Positions 1 to 7,862 are shown, counted from the first letter of the stretch. The stretch is DNA of 64,000 bases from Streptomyces buecherae (GCF_014295035.1 NZ_CP060404.1:3312501-3376500); one strand, 5' to 3'. Notes: generated by a model from the sequence alone, not told the origin. Translations and numbers: made by a program.

Positions 1-561
1 GCTCCCTCCAGCACCCCGTCCGGCGCTCCCCACCCCGGTGACGTGCGCGGTACGCCGTCGGCGTCGTCTTCCCCGGCCCGCCTCGCCGGCCCACCCGACG
101 AGGAGCGCGGGCATCCGAAGGGCGACCTGCGGGTGGCGGCGGTGCGGATCGCCGACGCCGGGGTCGTACGGCTGCTGCGTCGCGGCGACCTCGTGGACGT
201 GCTGGCCACCGCGCCCGACGCCGGCTGGACCGGCCAGCTCGCGGTCGGCCCCGAGCCCGAGCCAGCCGTTGACGCGACCGACGGTGCGGGCGAAACCGAC
301 GGGGCGCCTGAAGCCCGCGAGTCGGCCAGGGCCGACGGCGCGCCCCAGGACTGGCCGGCCGAGCGGGAGGCCGCCGCGGATGGCGGCCCGTCCGCCGGCC
401 CGCGCGTGATCGCGCGCGCCGCTCGCGTGGTCGACGTGCCGCCATCGCGCGAGACCGCTCCGGGCGAGGGCGCGCTCGTGGTGCTGTCCGTTCCCCGGGA
501 GACCGCGACGGCCTTGGTCGGCACGGGCCTCGCCGCGCGCCTGGCGGTGGTGCGGCGATGA
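1..561 (+). CDS. SAF-domain (CpaB/RcpC-like) protein, 5' end outside window
   Basis: The frame is open from base 1, so the gene starts upstream; the GTG at 43 is only the first start codon inside the window. The visible part holds a SAF-like core (LRVAAVRIADAGVVRLLRRG), a low-complexity acidic and Pro/Ala/Glu-rich insert, and a C-terminal segment with ARVVDVP followed by GALVVLSVPRETATALVG. That pattern is typical of RcpC/CpaB-type SAF proteins, which in pilus systems sit in the periplasm, but no pilus gene is visible here. The gene is followed after 114 bases by mscL on the same strand. A general SAF-domain protein of unknown role is the alternative. Confidence 0.6.
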   Translation, partial: APSSTPSGAPHPGDVRGTPSASSSPARLAGPPDEERGHPKGDLRVAAVRIADAGVVRLLRRGDLVDVLATAPDAGWTGQLAVGPEPEPAVDATDGAGETDGAPEARESARADGAPQDWPAEREAAADGGPSAGPRVIARAARVVDVPPSRETAPGEGALVVLSVPRETATALVGTGLAARLAVVRR

Positions 562-675
562 TTCGTGCTCGCGTGCTGTCAACTGGCGGATTCGGGTGGG
601 CGGATTGGACAGCGCTGCCGCACCGTGCCATAAGTTGCGGAATCTGGAAATCCGATAGTGGAAAGAGGCACGGCC

Positions 676-1206
676 GTGAGCAGTTCGGCGACCGACGAGA
701 AGCAGAGCGTCCTGGACGGCTTCAAAGCCTTCCTGATGCGTGGCAACGTCATCGACCTGGCGGTAGCGGTCGTCATCGGTGCCGCGTTCACCAACGTCGT
801 GAACTCCGTGGTGAAGGGCGTCATCAACCCGCTTGTCGGCGCGTTCGGCACCAAGGACCTCGACAGGTACAGCTCCTGCCTCAAGGGCCCGTGCAAGACG
901 AACGAGGCGGGCGACGTGGTCAGCGGCGTACCCATCATGTGGGGCACCGTGCTCAGCGCCACCCTGACGTTCCTGATCACGGCCGCGGTCGTGTACTTCC
1001 TGATGGTGCTGCCCATGTCGCGCTACCTGGCGCGGAAGGCGGCCCGGGACAAGCAGGCCGAGGTGGAGCACGCCGAGGCCGAGGCCAGCGAGGTGGAGCT
1101 GCTGCGGGAGATCCGCGACGTGCTGGTCGCGCAGCGCGGTGGCCCGGCTCCCGCCGGGCAGATCGACGGGGGTTCGGAGTCGGGGCCGGCGCAGACCGAG
1201 CGCTAG
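676..1206 (+). CDS. mscL: Large-conductance mechanosensitive channel MscL
   Basis: A 176-residue protein. MscL forms a homopentameric channel in the cytoplasmic membrane that opens under membrane tension to release solutes during hypo-osmotic shock. The family signature is visible: FKAFLMRGNVIDLAVAVVIG at the N-terminus with TM1, GAAFTNVVNSVVKG after it, a periplasmic loop with two Cys (SSCLKGPC), TM2 (LTFLITAAVVYFLMVLP) and a charged C-terminal helix. The GTG at 676 is preferred over the GTG at 658 because GAAAGAGG lies 7 bases upstream and the shorter form matches family length. The extended Glu/Ala-rich tail is usual in actinomycetes. It may be cotranscribed with the SAF gene. Confidence 0.95.
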   Translation: MSSSATDEKQSVLDGFKAFLMRGNVIDLAVAVVIGAAFTNVVNSVVKGVINPLVGAFGTKDLDRYSSCLKGPCKTNEAGDVVSGVPIMWGTVLSATLTFLITAAVVYFLMVLPMSRYLARKAARDKQAEVEHAEAEASEVELLREIRDVLVAQRGGPAPAGQIDGGSESGPAQTER

Positions 1207-1286
1207 CCGCCGCGTTCCGTCGCTGCCGCGCGCCGCTCGGCGAGGTCGGGGACGCCCCTTCGGGGCGGCCGACGGCGGCAGCGGTG

Positions 1287-1333
1287 AAGCCGCCCCACCG
1301 ACCCGGGTCCTCTTACAGGTGGTGGGGCGGCTT
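1287..1333. terminator. Inverted repeat overlapping a stop codon, probable bidirectional terminator
   Basis: Perfect 13-base arms (1287-1299 and 1321-1333, core GCCGCCCCACC) flank a 21-base spacer. The right arm is the last coding part of the small minus-strand gene (codons for KPPH), so its C-terminal coding sequence is mirrored just past its stop codon. It also lies 80 bases after mscL and could terminate both convergent transcripts. Confidence 0.55.
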
Positions 1334-1498
1334 CTCGTCGAGGAAGCGCGCCAGGTCGGCCGGACCGCCCTCGCCCGTCCTCGGAGTCCGCTCGCCCCAC
1401 CCCTGGTCCGTATCGTCCGAGGACTGTTGCGCCAACGGGTCGTCGAAGATCAGCGCGGAAGCCGGATCGCGCGGTTCAGAGGCGGGGGCGGTGCTCAT
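1313..1498 (-). CDS. Small conserved actinobacterial protein, unknown function
   Basis: A 61-residue acidic protein beginning MSTAPASEPRDPASALIFDD and ending DLARFLDEKPPHHL. The ATG at 1498 is chosen over the upstream ATG at 1522 because a GGGGG ribosome-binding stretch sits just before it. No membrane segment, cysteine cluster or catalytic motif is visible. From memory, near-identical small proteins occur next to mscL and the acetyl-CoA-synthetase-like gene in other Streptomyces, so this is likely a real gene rather than a chance frame. No function is proposed. Confidence 0.6.
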   Translation of the reverse strand: MSTAPASEPRDPASALIFDDPLAQQSSDDTDQGWGERTPRTGEGGPADLARFLDEKPPHHL

Positions 1499-1527
1499 GC
1501 CCCCAGGGTACGTCCGGCGCACGGCAT

Positions 1528-1576
1528 GCCGCCGAGCATCGCTCCGGTCCCCCGTGCCGGAGCGATGCTCGGCGGC
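1528..1576. terminator. Long perfect hairpin
   Basis: Perfect 20-base arms, 1528-1547 and 1557-1576, around a 9-base loop. It lies just downstream of the ACS-like minus-strand gene (stop at 1670) and upstream of the next minus-strand gene. It is best read as the intrinsic terminator of the ACS-like transcript. There is no strong T run, as is usual in Streptomyces. Confidence 0.6.
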
Positions 1577-1585
1577 GACCGCGTC

Positions 1586-1615
1586 GCGGCTGCCGGTCCC
1601 CCAACCGGCAGCCGC
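1586..1615. terminator. Second perfect hairpin, tandem with the previous one
   Basis: Perfect 12-base arms, 1586-1597 and 1604-1615, with a 6-base loop. Only nine bases separate it from the hairpin at 1528-1576, so the pair would act as a double terminator for minus-strand transcription leaving the ACS-like gene. Confidence 0.5.
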
Positions 1616-1669
1616 AGAACGCGGCGGGGCAGGATCACCCGTACCTGCCCCTCTGGTGTGGCCCTCGGT

Positions 1670-2221
1670 CTACCGAGTGGCGGCCAGCCGCTCGTGCCAC
1701 CAGTGGTCCCGGCCCGCAACCCAACGGACCGGAAGCCCCAGTCGATGCACGACCAGCACGGTCTCCACCTCGGGACATCCCATCAGCGCCCGGTCGAGCG
1801 CGGTCTTCAACCCGTACGCCCGCCCATCCCGTAGCACCCCATCCACGGTGATCAGCACGCGTGCACCGGACTCCCTGATCCGCTCGCGCAGTGCCCCCAC
1901 CGGTTCCCTCATGGGCAGCGAGACACGGGACGCGTCGAGTCGGCCACAGGCGAGCGTCGTGACGACCGACTCCGGCACCAGGGGCAGCATGACGGCCACC
2001 TGGTCACCGGAGCACACGCCAAGCTCGGTCAGCATGCTTGACGCGCGGGTCGCCTGGTCGAGGAGTTGCGTGTGGGTGAACTCCTCGGCCCGCCCCTGCT
2101 CGCCGACCCAGCGCAACGCCACCGGTTCCCCCGAGCCACCCGATACGGCCGCCGGCGTGGTCACGGCGGCGGAGAGGGTGGTGGCGGTGGCCTGTGCGGT
2201 GGTGTCAGATACGGCGAACAT
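1670..2221 (-). CDS. Standalone N-terminal fragment of an acetyl-CoA synthetase-like (AMP-forming) enzyme
   Basis: A 183-residue protein that aligns by eye with the early N-terminal half of acetyl-CoA synthetase. It has a YREL-like segment (EEFTHTQLLDQATRASSML), LGVCSGDQVAVMLPLVPESV, a segment near REPVGALRERIRESGARVLI, and ends VLVVHRLGLPVRWVAGRDHW, matching the RTG..V.W..GRD.WW stretch of Acs. It stops there. The ATP-binding signature (SGTTG), the adenylate-forming motifs and the C-terminal lysine domain are all absent, so it cannot make acetyl-CoA by itself. It could be a remnant or a repurposed binding or regulatory domain. The frame is intact and hairpins follow it, so it may still be expressed. 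Confidence 0.65.
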   Translation of the reverse strand: MFAVSDTTAQATATTLSAAVTTPAAVSGGSGEPVALRWVGEQGRAEEFTHTQLLDQATRASSMLTELGVCSGDQVAVMLPLVPESVVTTLACGRLDASRVSLPMREPVGALRERIRESGARVLITVDGVLRDGRAYGLKTALDRALMGCPEVETVLVVHRLGLPVRWVAGRDHWWHERLAATR

Positions 2222-2242
2222 GAGAACAGCGTGGCGGGCTGG

Positions 2243-2261
2243 CGTTGACGTCCGATCAACG
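2243..2261. promoter_or_regulatory. Possible operator upstream of the ACS-like gene
   Basis: A perfect inverted repeat, CGTTGA-N7-TCAACG, lies 22 bases before the minus-strand start at 2221, next to a TATA-containing stretch around 2268. Position and symmetry suggest a repressor or activator site, but no regulator gene is adjacent, so the assignment is weak. Confidence 0.3.
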
Positions 2262-2573
2262 AACGCTATACGCGCACGTCAGAGGCGGTTTTCGGCGGCT
2301 ATGCAGGCCTCGGACGCCCGGCGGGCGCCCCGTCCACGGCCCGCCGGCGGCTGGCCCGGGCCCGCCCGCGGCCCGCTCGACGCCGCCCGCCACGCTACCT
2401 CCGCCGCCCCGTGGCCAAGGCCGCCCGCTCGCCCGACACGCCGCGCCAGACGACCGCGAGCGGAGCCCCCTGCCGCGGCCAGCCGACCCCGCTACCGCCC
2501 CGTCGCCACCGCGTACCCGCTCCGCTCCGTCGCCCCACCGGCTCGGTGCGAGCCGCGTGATAGGCATGGCCCC
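2262..2573. other. Intergenic region between divergent genes
   Basis: About 310 bases between the ACS-like gene and the P1 peptidase. Long frames here are low-complexity GC-rich shadows. Apart from the palindrome just before it I see no defined element; promoters for both flanking genes are expected here. Confidence 0.3.
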
Positions 2574-3902
2574 ATGGTGGACGCTGACGACGCCGGAACC
2601 GGTTCGAGCAACGCGACAGCGGCAGGAGGCGCCCCTCGGCCCGGCCCGCGGAACGCCTTGACGGACGTCCGGGGTATCCGGGTGGGCCACGCCCAGCGAC
2701 AGGGCGCGGGCTGGCTGAGCGGCACCACCGTCGTGCTCGCCCCGCCGGGCGGCGCGGTGGCCGCGGTGGACGTACGGGGCGGCGGCCCGGGCACCCGGGA
2801 GACCGACGCGCTCGATCCGCGGAACCTGGTACAGCGGGTGGAGGCCATCGTCCTGACCGGGGGCAGCGCCTTCGGCCTGGACGCGGCGTCCGGCGTCATG
2901 GAGTGGCTCGAGGAGCGGGGCCGCGGATTCCGGGTCGGCCCGCAGCCGGCCCAGGTGGTGCCGGTCGTCCCGGCTGCCGCGCTGTTCGACCTCGGACGCG
3001 GCGGCGACTGGCGGGCCCGACCCGACGCGGCACTCGGTCGGGAGGCCGCCGCCGCTGCCCACGGCGAGGACGGGGCGAGCTGCGTGCGCGGCAACGTGGG
3101 GGCGGGCACCGGGGCGGTGGCCGGTGGGCTCAAGGGCGGCATCGGCACCGCGAGCGTGGTGCTGCCCTCCGGCGTCACGGTCGCCGCGCTCGTCGCGGTG
3201 AACGCGTCGGGCTCTCCGGTCGACCCGACAACGGGCCGCTTGTACGGCACCCTCTTCGGCCCGCACGACCAAGTCGGCGCCGAAGGCGACGGCGGCGATC
3301 ACCCTAGGGGGCACGGTGTGGCCGCGCTGCCGGTCGGGGCGGTGTCGCGCGAGCGGCACGCCGAGGCCCAGCGACGGCTACGGGAAGCGTGGGAGGAGTC
3401 CGAACGGCGCTCGGCCGCTTCCGTACGGCCACCGTTGAACACCACGCTCGCCGTCGTGGCCACGGACGCGACGCTGTCCCGCGCCCAGGCCCAGAAACTG
3501 GCGGGCACCGCGCACGACGGGCTGGCCCGCGCCGTGCGGCCGGTGCACCTGCTCTCCGACGGGGACACCGTGTTCGCGCTGGCCACCGGCGAGCGGCCGT
3601 TGGTGGGCCGAGCCGCCACCGGGGCGACCACGGGCTCGGCTTCGAGCACGGGCTCGGGCTCGCCTTCGGGTTCGGCCGTGGCCCCGGTTCCGGGCTCGGC
3701 CATAGGCCAGACCGGGGACCCGACCTCGGACCCGGCCTTCGGGGTGCACGCGGCGGCGGGGGCGCTCAACGAGGTGCTTGCCGCCGGGGCGGACGTACTG
3801 ATGCGGGCAGTGGTGGACGCGATACTCGCGGCCGAGAGCGTGGACGGGCCCGGCGGCGTCTTCCCGGCCTACCGGGACCTGTACGCCGCGCCCGCGCCCT
3901 GA
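2574..3902 (+). CDS. P1 family peptidase (DmpA / NylC-like N-terminal nucleophile hydrolase)
   Basis: A 442-residue protein. P1 (MEROPS S58-type) enzymes self-cleave to expose a Ser or Thr nucleophile; relatives are D-aminopeptidase DmpA and the nylon-oligomer hydrolase NylC. Visible features: LTDVRGIRVGHAQ near the N-terminus, VLTGGSAFGLDAASGVMEWL, GNVGAGTGAVAGGLKGGIGTA, VAALVAVNASGSP, and the processing site LNTTLAVVATDATL (around residues 288-301), where cleavage between Asn and Thr would give the catalytic Thr. The C-terminal part has FGVHAAAGALNEVLAAGADV interrupted by a Gly/Ser/Thr-rich insert of about 40 residues absent from typical members. The ATG at 2574 is chosen from domain length; its ribosome-binding site is weak. 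The substrate is unknown. Confidence 0.85.
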   Translation: MVDADDAGTGSSNATAAGGAPRPGPRNALTDVRGIRVGHAQRQGAGWLSGTTVVLAPPGGAVAAVDVRGGGPGTRETDALDPRNLVQRVEAIVLTGGSAFGLDAASGVMEWLEERGRGFRVGPQPAQVVPVVPAAALFDLGRGGDWRARPDAALGREAAAAAHGEDGASCVRGNVGAGTGAVAGGLKGGIGTASVVLPSGVTVAALVAVNASGSPVDPTTGRLYGTLFGPHDQVGAEGDGGDHPRGHGVAALPVGAVSRERHAEAQRRLREAWEESERRSAASVRPPLNTTLAVVATDATLSRAQAQKLAGTAHDGLARAVRPVHLLSDGDTVFALATGERPLVGRAATGATTGSASSTGSGSPSGSAVAPVPGSAIGQTGDPTSDPAFGVHAAAGALNEVLAAGADVLMRAVVDAILAAESVDGPGGVFPAYRDLYAAPAP

Positions 3903-4024
3903 GCTGGGCTGGGCTGCCTGGCCAGACCGGTGACGCTGCACGACGGGCCCGGTCCACGCGTGCGGGAGGCGGCGCGCGCCGGAAGCGGGGCCGACGCGGG
4001 CGGGGCCTGGCTGCGGAGGTGGGA

Positions 4025-4064
4025 GGGGGCGGGGGGCGGGGGGCGGGGGGCGGGGGGCGGGGGG
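4025..4064 (+). repeat. G-rich heptamer tandem repeat
   Basis: Five consecutive CGGGGGG units (4030 to 4064) after a G5 run form a strand-asymmetric G tract between two convergent genes. Runs of six G separated by a single C can form G-quadruplexes on the plus strand or in plus-strand RNA running off the peptidase gene. Confidence 0.8.
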
Positions 4065-4127
4065 AAGCCAAGCAGGGCAGAGCCCCGGTGCGGGGGGGAG
4101 TGGCACCGGAGCTCTGGTCTTGGGGGT

Positions 4128-4158
4128 CGCTCGGGCCAGGCGTCGCCTGGCCCGAGCG
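4128..4158. terminator. Perfect palindromic terminator of hrdD and the P1 peptidase
   Basis: 15-base arms (4128-4142 and 4144-4158) meet at one central base, so the real hairpin has a 5-base loop and about 13 pairs. It lies 12 bases beyond the hrdD stop (4170) and between convergent genes, so it can serve both. Confidence 0.75.
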
Positions 4159-4169
4159 GCGCGGCGCGG

Positions 4170-5171
4170 CTAGGCCGCCGCGTCGAAGCCCGTGTCGCGG
4201 GCCATCTTCTTCAGTTCGAGCAGGGCGTGCTTCTCGATCTGTCGGATGCGCTCGCGGGTCAGCCCGTGCTGCTTGCCGACCTCGGTCAGGGTGCGCTCGC
4301 GGCCGTCCTCCATGCCGTAGCGCGCCTTGATGATCGAGGCGGTGCGTTCGTCGAGCCGGCCGATCAGGTCTTCGAGACCCTCGCGGCGCAGCATCACCAG
4401 GACCGACTGCTCCGGGGACTCCGCCGAGGTGTCCTCCAGCAGGTCGCCGAACTGGGTCTCGCCCTCGTCGTCCACCGACATGTTGAGGCTCACCGGGTCG
4501 CGGGCCCAGTCGAGCACGTCCGCGACCCGCGCCGGGGTGGAGCCCAGCTCGGCGGCGATCTCCGTGTGTTCCGGATCGCGCCCGTTCTCCCGGTTGAACT
4601 CGCGCTGCACCCGACGGATGCGGCCCAACTCCTCGACCAGGTGGACGGGGAGCCGGATGGTACGCGACTGGTCGGCGATGGAGCGCGTGATGGCCTGCCG
4701 AATCCACCAGGTCGCGTACGTCGAGAACTTGAAGCCCTTGGCGTAGTCGAACTTCTCCACCGCGCGCACCAGGCCCGCGTTGCCCTCCTGGATCAGGTCG
4801 AGGAGCGGCAGGCCACTGCGCGGGTACCGGCGCGCGACCGCTACCACGAGGCGCAGGTTGGAGCGGATGAACACGTCCTTCGCCCGGGCGCCCTCGGCGG
4901 CGAGCGCCTCCAGCTCAGCGCGGCTCGCGCCGCCCGCCTCGGCCTCGTCCACCTCGCCGTCCAGGATCTGCTGGGCGTACACCCCAGCCTCGATGGCTTG
5001 GGACAGCTCGACTTCCTTGGCCGCGTCGAGCAACGGCGTACGTGCGATCTCGTCCAGGTACATGCCGACCAGGTCGCGGTCGGCGATCTCCCCGCCTACG
5101 GCGCGAACGCTGCGTGCCCCGTCAGAGCCGGCGTTGGTGGCCTGACGACGGGCGACGGCACGGGTTGCCAT
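4170..5171 (-). CDS. hrdD: RNA polymerase sigma factor HrdD (sigma-70 group 2)
   Basis: A 333-residue sigma factor. Visible regions: 1.2 (DLVGMYLDEIARTPLLDAAK), 2.1-2.4 (FIRSNLRLVVAVARRYPRSG, LDLIQEGNAGLVRAVEKFDY, KGFKFSTYATWWIRQAITRS), 3 (DQSRTIRLPVHLVEELGRI) and the region 4 helix-turn-helix (TEVGKQHGLTRERIRQIEKH). The long acidic region 1.1 of the essential factor HrdB is missing, as expected for a group 2 factor. The N-terminus MATRAVARRQ and the sequence overall match Streptomyces HrdD. The ATG at 5171 has a GGGAG ribosome-binding site; an upstream in-frame extension to 5300 would read through the promoter. HrdD is nonessential in S. coelicolor and recognises HrdB-like promoters. Expression is probably thiol-stress induced through the SigR-type promoter at 5259-5286. 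Confidence 0.95.
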   Translation of the reverse strand: MATRAVARRQATNAGSDGARSVRAVGGEIADRDLVGMYLDEIARTPLLDAAKEVELSQAIEAGVYAQQILDGEVDEAEAGGASRAELEALAAEGARAKDVFIRSNLRLVVAVARRYPRSGLPLLDLIQEGNAGLVRAVEKFDYAKGFKFSTYATWWIRQAITRSIADQSRTIRLPVHLVEELGRIRRVQREFNRENGRDPEHTEIAAELGSTPARVADVLDWARDPVSLNMSVDDEGETQFGDLLEDTSAESPEQSVLVMLRREGLEDLIGRLDERTASIIKARYGMEDGRERTLTEVGKQHGLTRERIRQIEKHALLELKKMARDTGFDAAA

Positions 5172-5258
5172 GCGTGCTCCCTTGCGATGAGTCGGTCGCG
5201 GGATCGGGCTAGTCGGGATAGAGGGTCTGGACCCTGCAAGTACCCCGTCCGATGGAAA

Positions 5259-5286
5259 CAACGAGCGGAAACCGGACAGAATTCCC
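5259..5286 (-). promoter_or_regulatory. SigR-type promoter of hrdD
   Basis: On the minus strand GGGAAT (5286-5281) is followed by exactly 18 bases and then GTTG (5262-5259). This matches the SigR consensus GGAAT-N18-GTT. It lies about 90 bases before the hrdD ATG. SigR control of hrdD is known in S. coelicolor; for this strain it is inferred from the sequence. Confidence 0.85.
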
Positions 5287-5345
5287 AGCCGGCCCCGCAA
5301 TTTTCGTGATCATGCAGTACCCTGTCCCGCCGCAAGGGAGGCCAC

Positions 5346-5669
5346 ATGACAGTGGATCATCGGGAAGTGCAGGTCAGGGCCGGTACCGAAGGCGACCCCG
5401 ACGCTTGTTCGACTGCTGGCCCGCGCCGCGCCCATGAGACGGCCATCACGTCCGTCGTCGCGTTCCCCGCTCCCGAGCGGCGTCGTTCGCGCCCCCGCTC
5501 CCACCCTGTAGACGGCATACGTCGCCGTCTGGTTGCTCAGCCCACCGACCACCCGGCGATGGAAGGCCCAGGTGGCGGCACCGGGCAGGAGTCCGCCCCG
5601 CGCGGCCCGGCCGGCCCGCGCCCCACCGGACCCCCCAGGCCGTCGGGGCCCGGCCGCCTACACGAGTAA
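5346..5669 (+). pseudogene. N-terminal remnant of a GNAT (phosphinothricin acetyltransferase-like) gene
   Basis: An ATG with a good ribosome-binding site (AAGGGAGG at 5334-5341) opens a 107-codon frame starting MTVDHREVQVRAGTEGDPDA. Segments HETAIT, PAPERR, SHPVDGIRRRLVAQ resemble the start of Bar/PAT-type GNAT acetyltransferases (VR.A.E.D..A, ET.ITF, .PEERR, SHP.DGPHR.LVAQ). The match ends near residue 67. The rest is Pro/Gly/Ala-rich, and the acetyl-CoA loop and C-terminal half are missing. I infer a decayed gene whose translation start survives, divergent from hrdD. A small unrelated protein is possible. Confidence 0.5.
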
Positions 5670-6141
5670 CCAGACTGACCCGTCTCTACCTACCCAACCT
5701 CCACCTGCCCAGTCGCTCGCCCACGGAGGACGGGGCGCCCCGCCCAGCCGGCTGAAAGCCGCCGCTCGGCCAGCGGCGAGCAGTCATCGGCCCGCAAGCG
5801 GCCGAACCCCGCAAGGCCAACACACACGAAGCCCGCCGCGCTTCCCTCCCCCGCGCTCAGCGCCCCCTCACACGCCCGCGCACCGTGACACCCACTCGGC
5901 GCGATCATGGGCATCCGCGCCCCGTACGTCTTCCGTACCCGAGCACGCTGACCAGTCGCCGCGACCGACCACACCACCACATCCGCTCCCCCGCCGTCGC
6001 CTGGGCCGCCACGCCCACGCACCACACACCACGCCCACAAAAAAGCCAGGAACCAGGTCGATGGTCGCCGGCCGCAGGGACGAGACGGGGTTGGTCCTCG
6101 CGACCGTTCCGGGTCTGGGCGCGGCTGCCTAGCGTGCGCCC
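5670..6141. other. Intergenic region without recognisable gene
   Basis: About 470 bases of C-rich sequence with no start, ribosome-binding site and codon bias combination that convinces. It may contain degraded remains of the acetyltransferase gene and the promoter of the next gene. Confidence 0.35.
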
Positions 6142-7384
6142 ATGGACGACACGAGCGGCATCCTCGACGAAGCTCTCGAACGACTGCACAGCACCGGCCC
6201 CGAACGTGCGGGCTGGCTGTCCAACCATGCGCCCATGGCGGTGGAGGCGCTGGTCAGGCACGGGCAGTCGGGCACCGTGCACGGCTGGCTCGATTCCTAC
6301 GGCAGCAAGCTGGAGGACCGGCCGCGCCGCGTCTCTCCGATCACCGAGACCACGTGGCGGCAGGCGCTCGGCGATCCCCGGCACCTCACGGACTGGGCCG
6401 ACTACTTCGCCCGCCAACTGGCCGAGCGGCCCTGGCGCGAGGTCCTGGCCGTGTGGTGGCCCCGCCTCCTGTCCGGAATCCTCGCCTCCGCCACGCATGG
6501 CGTGATCCGGGTGGGGCACGCGGTCCGTACGTTGCTCGACGACGAACAGACCGCGCGCGCCGCACACACACCGCACGCCGCCCCCGGCACCACCACGGGC
6601 TCGGCACCCGTACTCACCGTCCCGCACGCCTCACCCGCCCCGAGCGGCCCGCGCCTGACCGAGTTGGCCGAGGCCCTCGGCTACTGGGCCGCCCGCCACC
6701 AGCCGCTGCCGGGCGCGGTGGACGGCGGCGGCGCGGCTCCCCCCGCGGCAGCGCTCGCCGCGGCAGCGCCCCCCGCGGTAGCGCTCGCCACGCTCCCCCG
6801 CCTGGCGGACCAGAGCGGCGGCATCCGCGACCGGCTGGCCCGCGTCCCCACCGTCCCCGGCTGGCAGCAGGCGGCCGGTGCGCTGCGCGTACCCGGCGAC
6901 CCCGACCTGGCGTACGAGCAGCTCAGCCGGCTCGTACGGGCCGCCACCCACCGTTACGCCACCCACGGCCACGGCGAACCGGTCATGCTCGTGCACGCCG
7001 CCACCGCGCCCAATGCGGTGCTACGTACGCTGCCCGCGCTGCCGCGCGCGCTGTGGGCGCCCTCGCTGCGCGCCGTGTGGCCGCCCGTGGCCGTGCTCAT
7101 GATGATCTACGGGCCCGCCGCACCCCGCCTCTGTGACGACCGCCCCGCGGAGGGCCACCTCGCGGGCGACCGCGCCACGGGCCGGCGGCCAACCCTCGAT
7201 GGTCCGGCAGGCCGCGGGCATGACGCCCGACGAGGTGTTCGCGCTGGCCGCGGCGCACGGGGACGAGCACGTGATCAAGTTCGCGGACACCGCCGTGGAC
7301 GTGGCAGCCGCCGCCCCGGACGGCGACGCCCGCGCGCTCGTGGCGGCCCTGCACGCCCAGTCCATGATCGACGCGCCCCGCTGA
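6142..7384 (+). CDS. Questin oxidase family protein (DUF4243), frameshifted near 7100-7135
   Basis: The first frame reads MDDTSGILDEALERLHSTGP, then SNHAPMAVEALVRHGQSGTV, WRQALGDPRHLTDWADYFAR and a C-terminal region with HGEPVMLVHAATAPNAVLRTLPAL. This is the layout of questin oxidase-like proteins (Baeyer-Villiger-type oxygenase family named after fungal GedK). The conserved end, VFALAAAHGDEHVIKFADTA followed by RALVAALHAQSMI, is read only in the next frame (7133-7384), so a one-base insertion or two-base deletion lies around 7100-7135. Unshifted, the frame runs on to 7482 in nonsense Arg/Gly-rich sequence. An Ala/Pro-rich insert at about residues 190-215 is extra. It may be a real pseudogene or a sequencing error. 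Confidence 0.65.
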
Positions 7385-7862
7385 CTCGCCACCTTGCGCG
7401 GCGGGTGAGCCGTACGGGCGGCACGACGTCTTTCCGTCAGGTTCCGCGAGCGCGCACGGGTCGACGGGGCCGCTGTCGATGAGGCCACACCGCCGCAGAA
7501 CGCCCGCAAGGGGCCCACCGGACGGCCGCCGACGATCGTTCAGCGACACGACGTGGCACTTAAACGAACGTTCTCAGCCAACACGAGCGTCAAGAGAGTC
7601 CCTTCCACGCGTGCAGAGATGATCAAAAGGCCGTGCGGGCACCGTCGATTGGTGGACCATGCACTGAGCTGCCCCGGCCACCTGACGTACCGCGCCAGGT
7701 GGGCCGGGCTTCACCCTGCGCGCGCCCACACCGGGAGCGCCGGCGTGAGACGGGGTGACCCTCCGTACCGGGAACCGGGTGGCCCGTCACGCTCGGGGAA
7801 TGGCTGCAACTCGCACTTGTTTAAACTTCAAGAAGAGCTTCCGGAATGAAACAGTGGTTGTC
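7385..7862. other. Intergenic region before the MarR gene
   Basis: No gene seen. It contains the palindrome GAACGTTC near 7565 and, just before the MarR gene, AT-richer sequence with a second palindrome (listed separately). Confidence 0.35.
7816..7832. promoter_or_regulatory. Candidate MarR autoregulatory operator
   Basis: A 17-base imperfect palindrome with CTTG and CAAG ends contains the perfect 8-base palindrome GTTTAAAC (7819-7826). It stands out as AT-rich in a GC-rich context, 31 bases upstream of the MarR start. MarR proteins usually bind such sites in their own promoters; the link is inferred. Confidence 0.4.

Noticed and set aside
2256..3359. Long minus-strand frame opposite the P1 peptidase
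   Set aside because: GC-driven antisense shadow; its composition is Arg/Ala/Gly-rich and the plus-strand gene has clear family motifs.
7565..7572. GAACGTTC as a LexA box
   Set aside because: LexA sites in actinomycetes need spacing between GAAC and GTTC; here there is none, and no SOS gene is adjacent.
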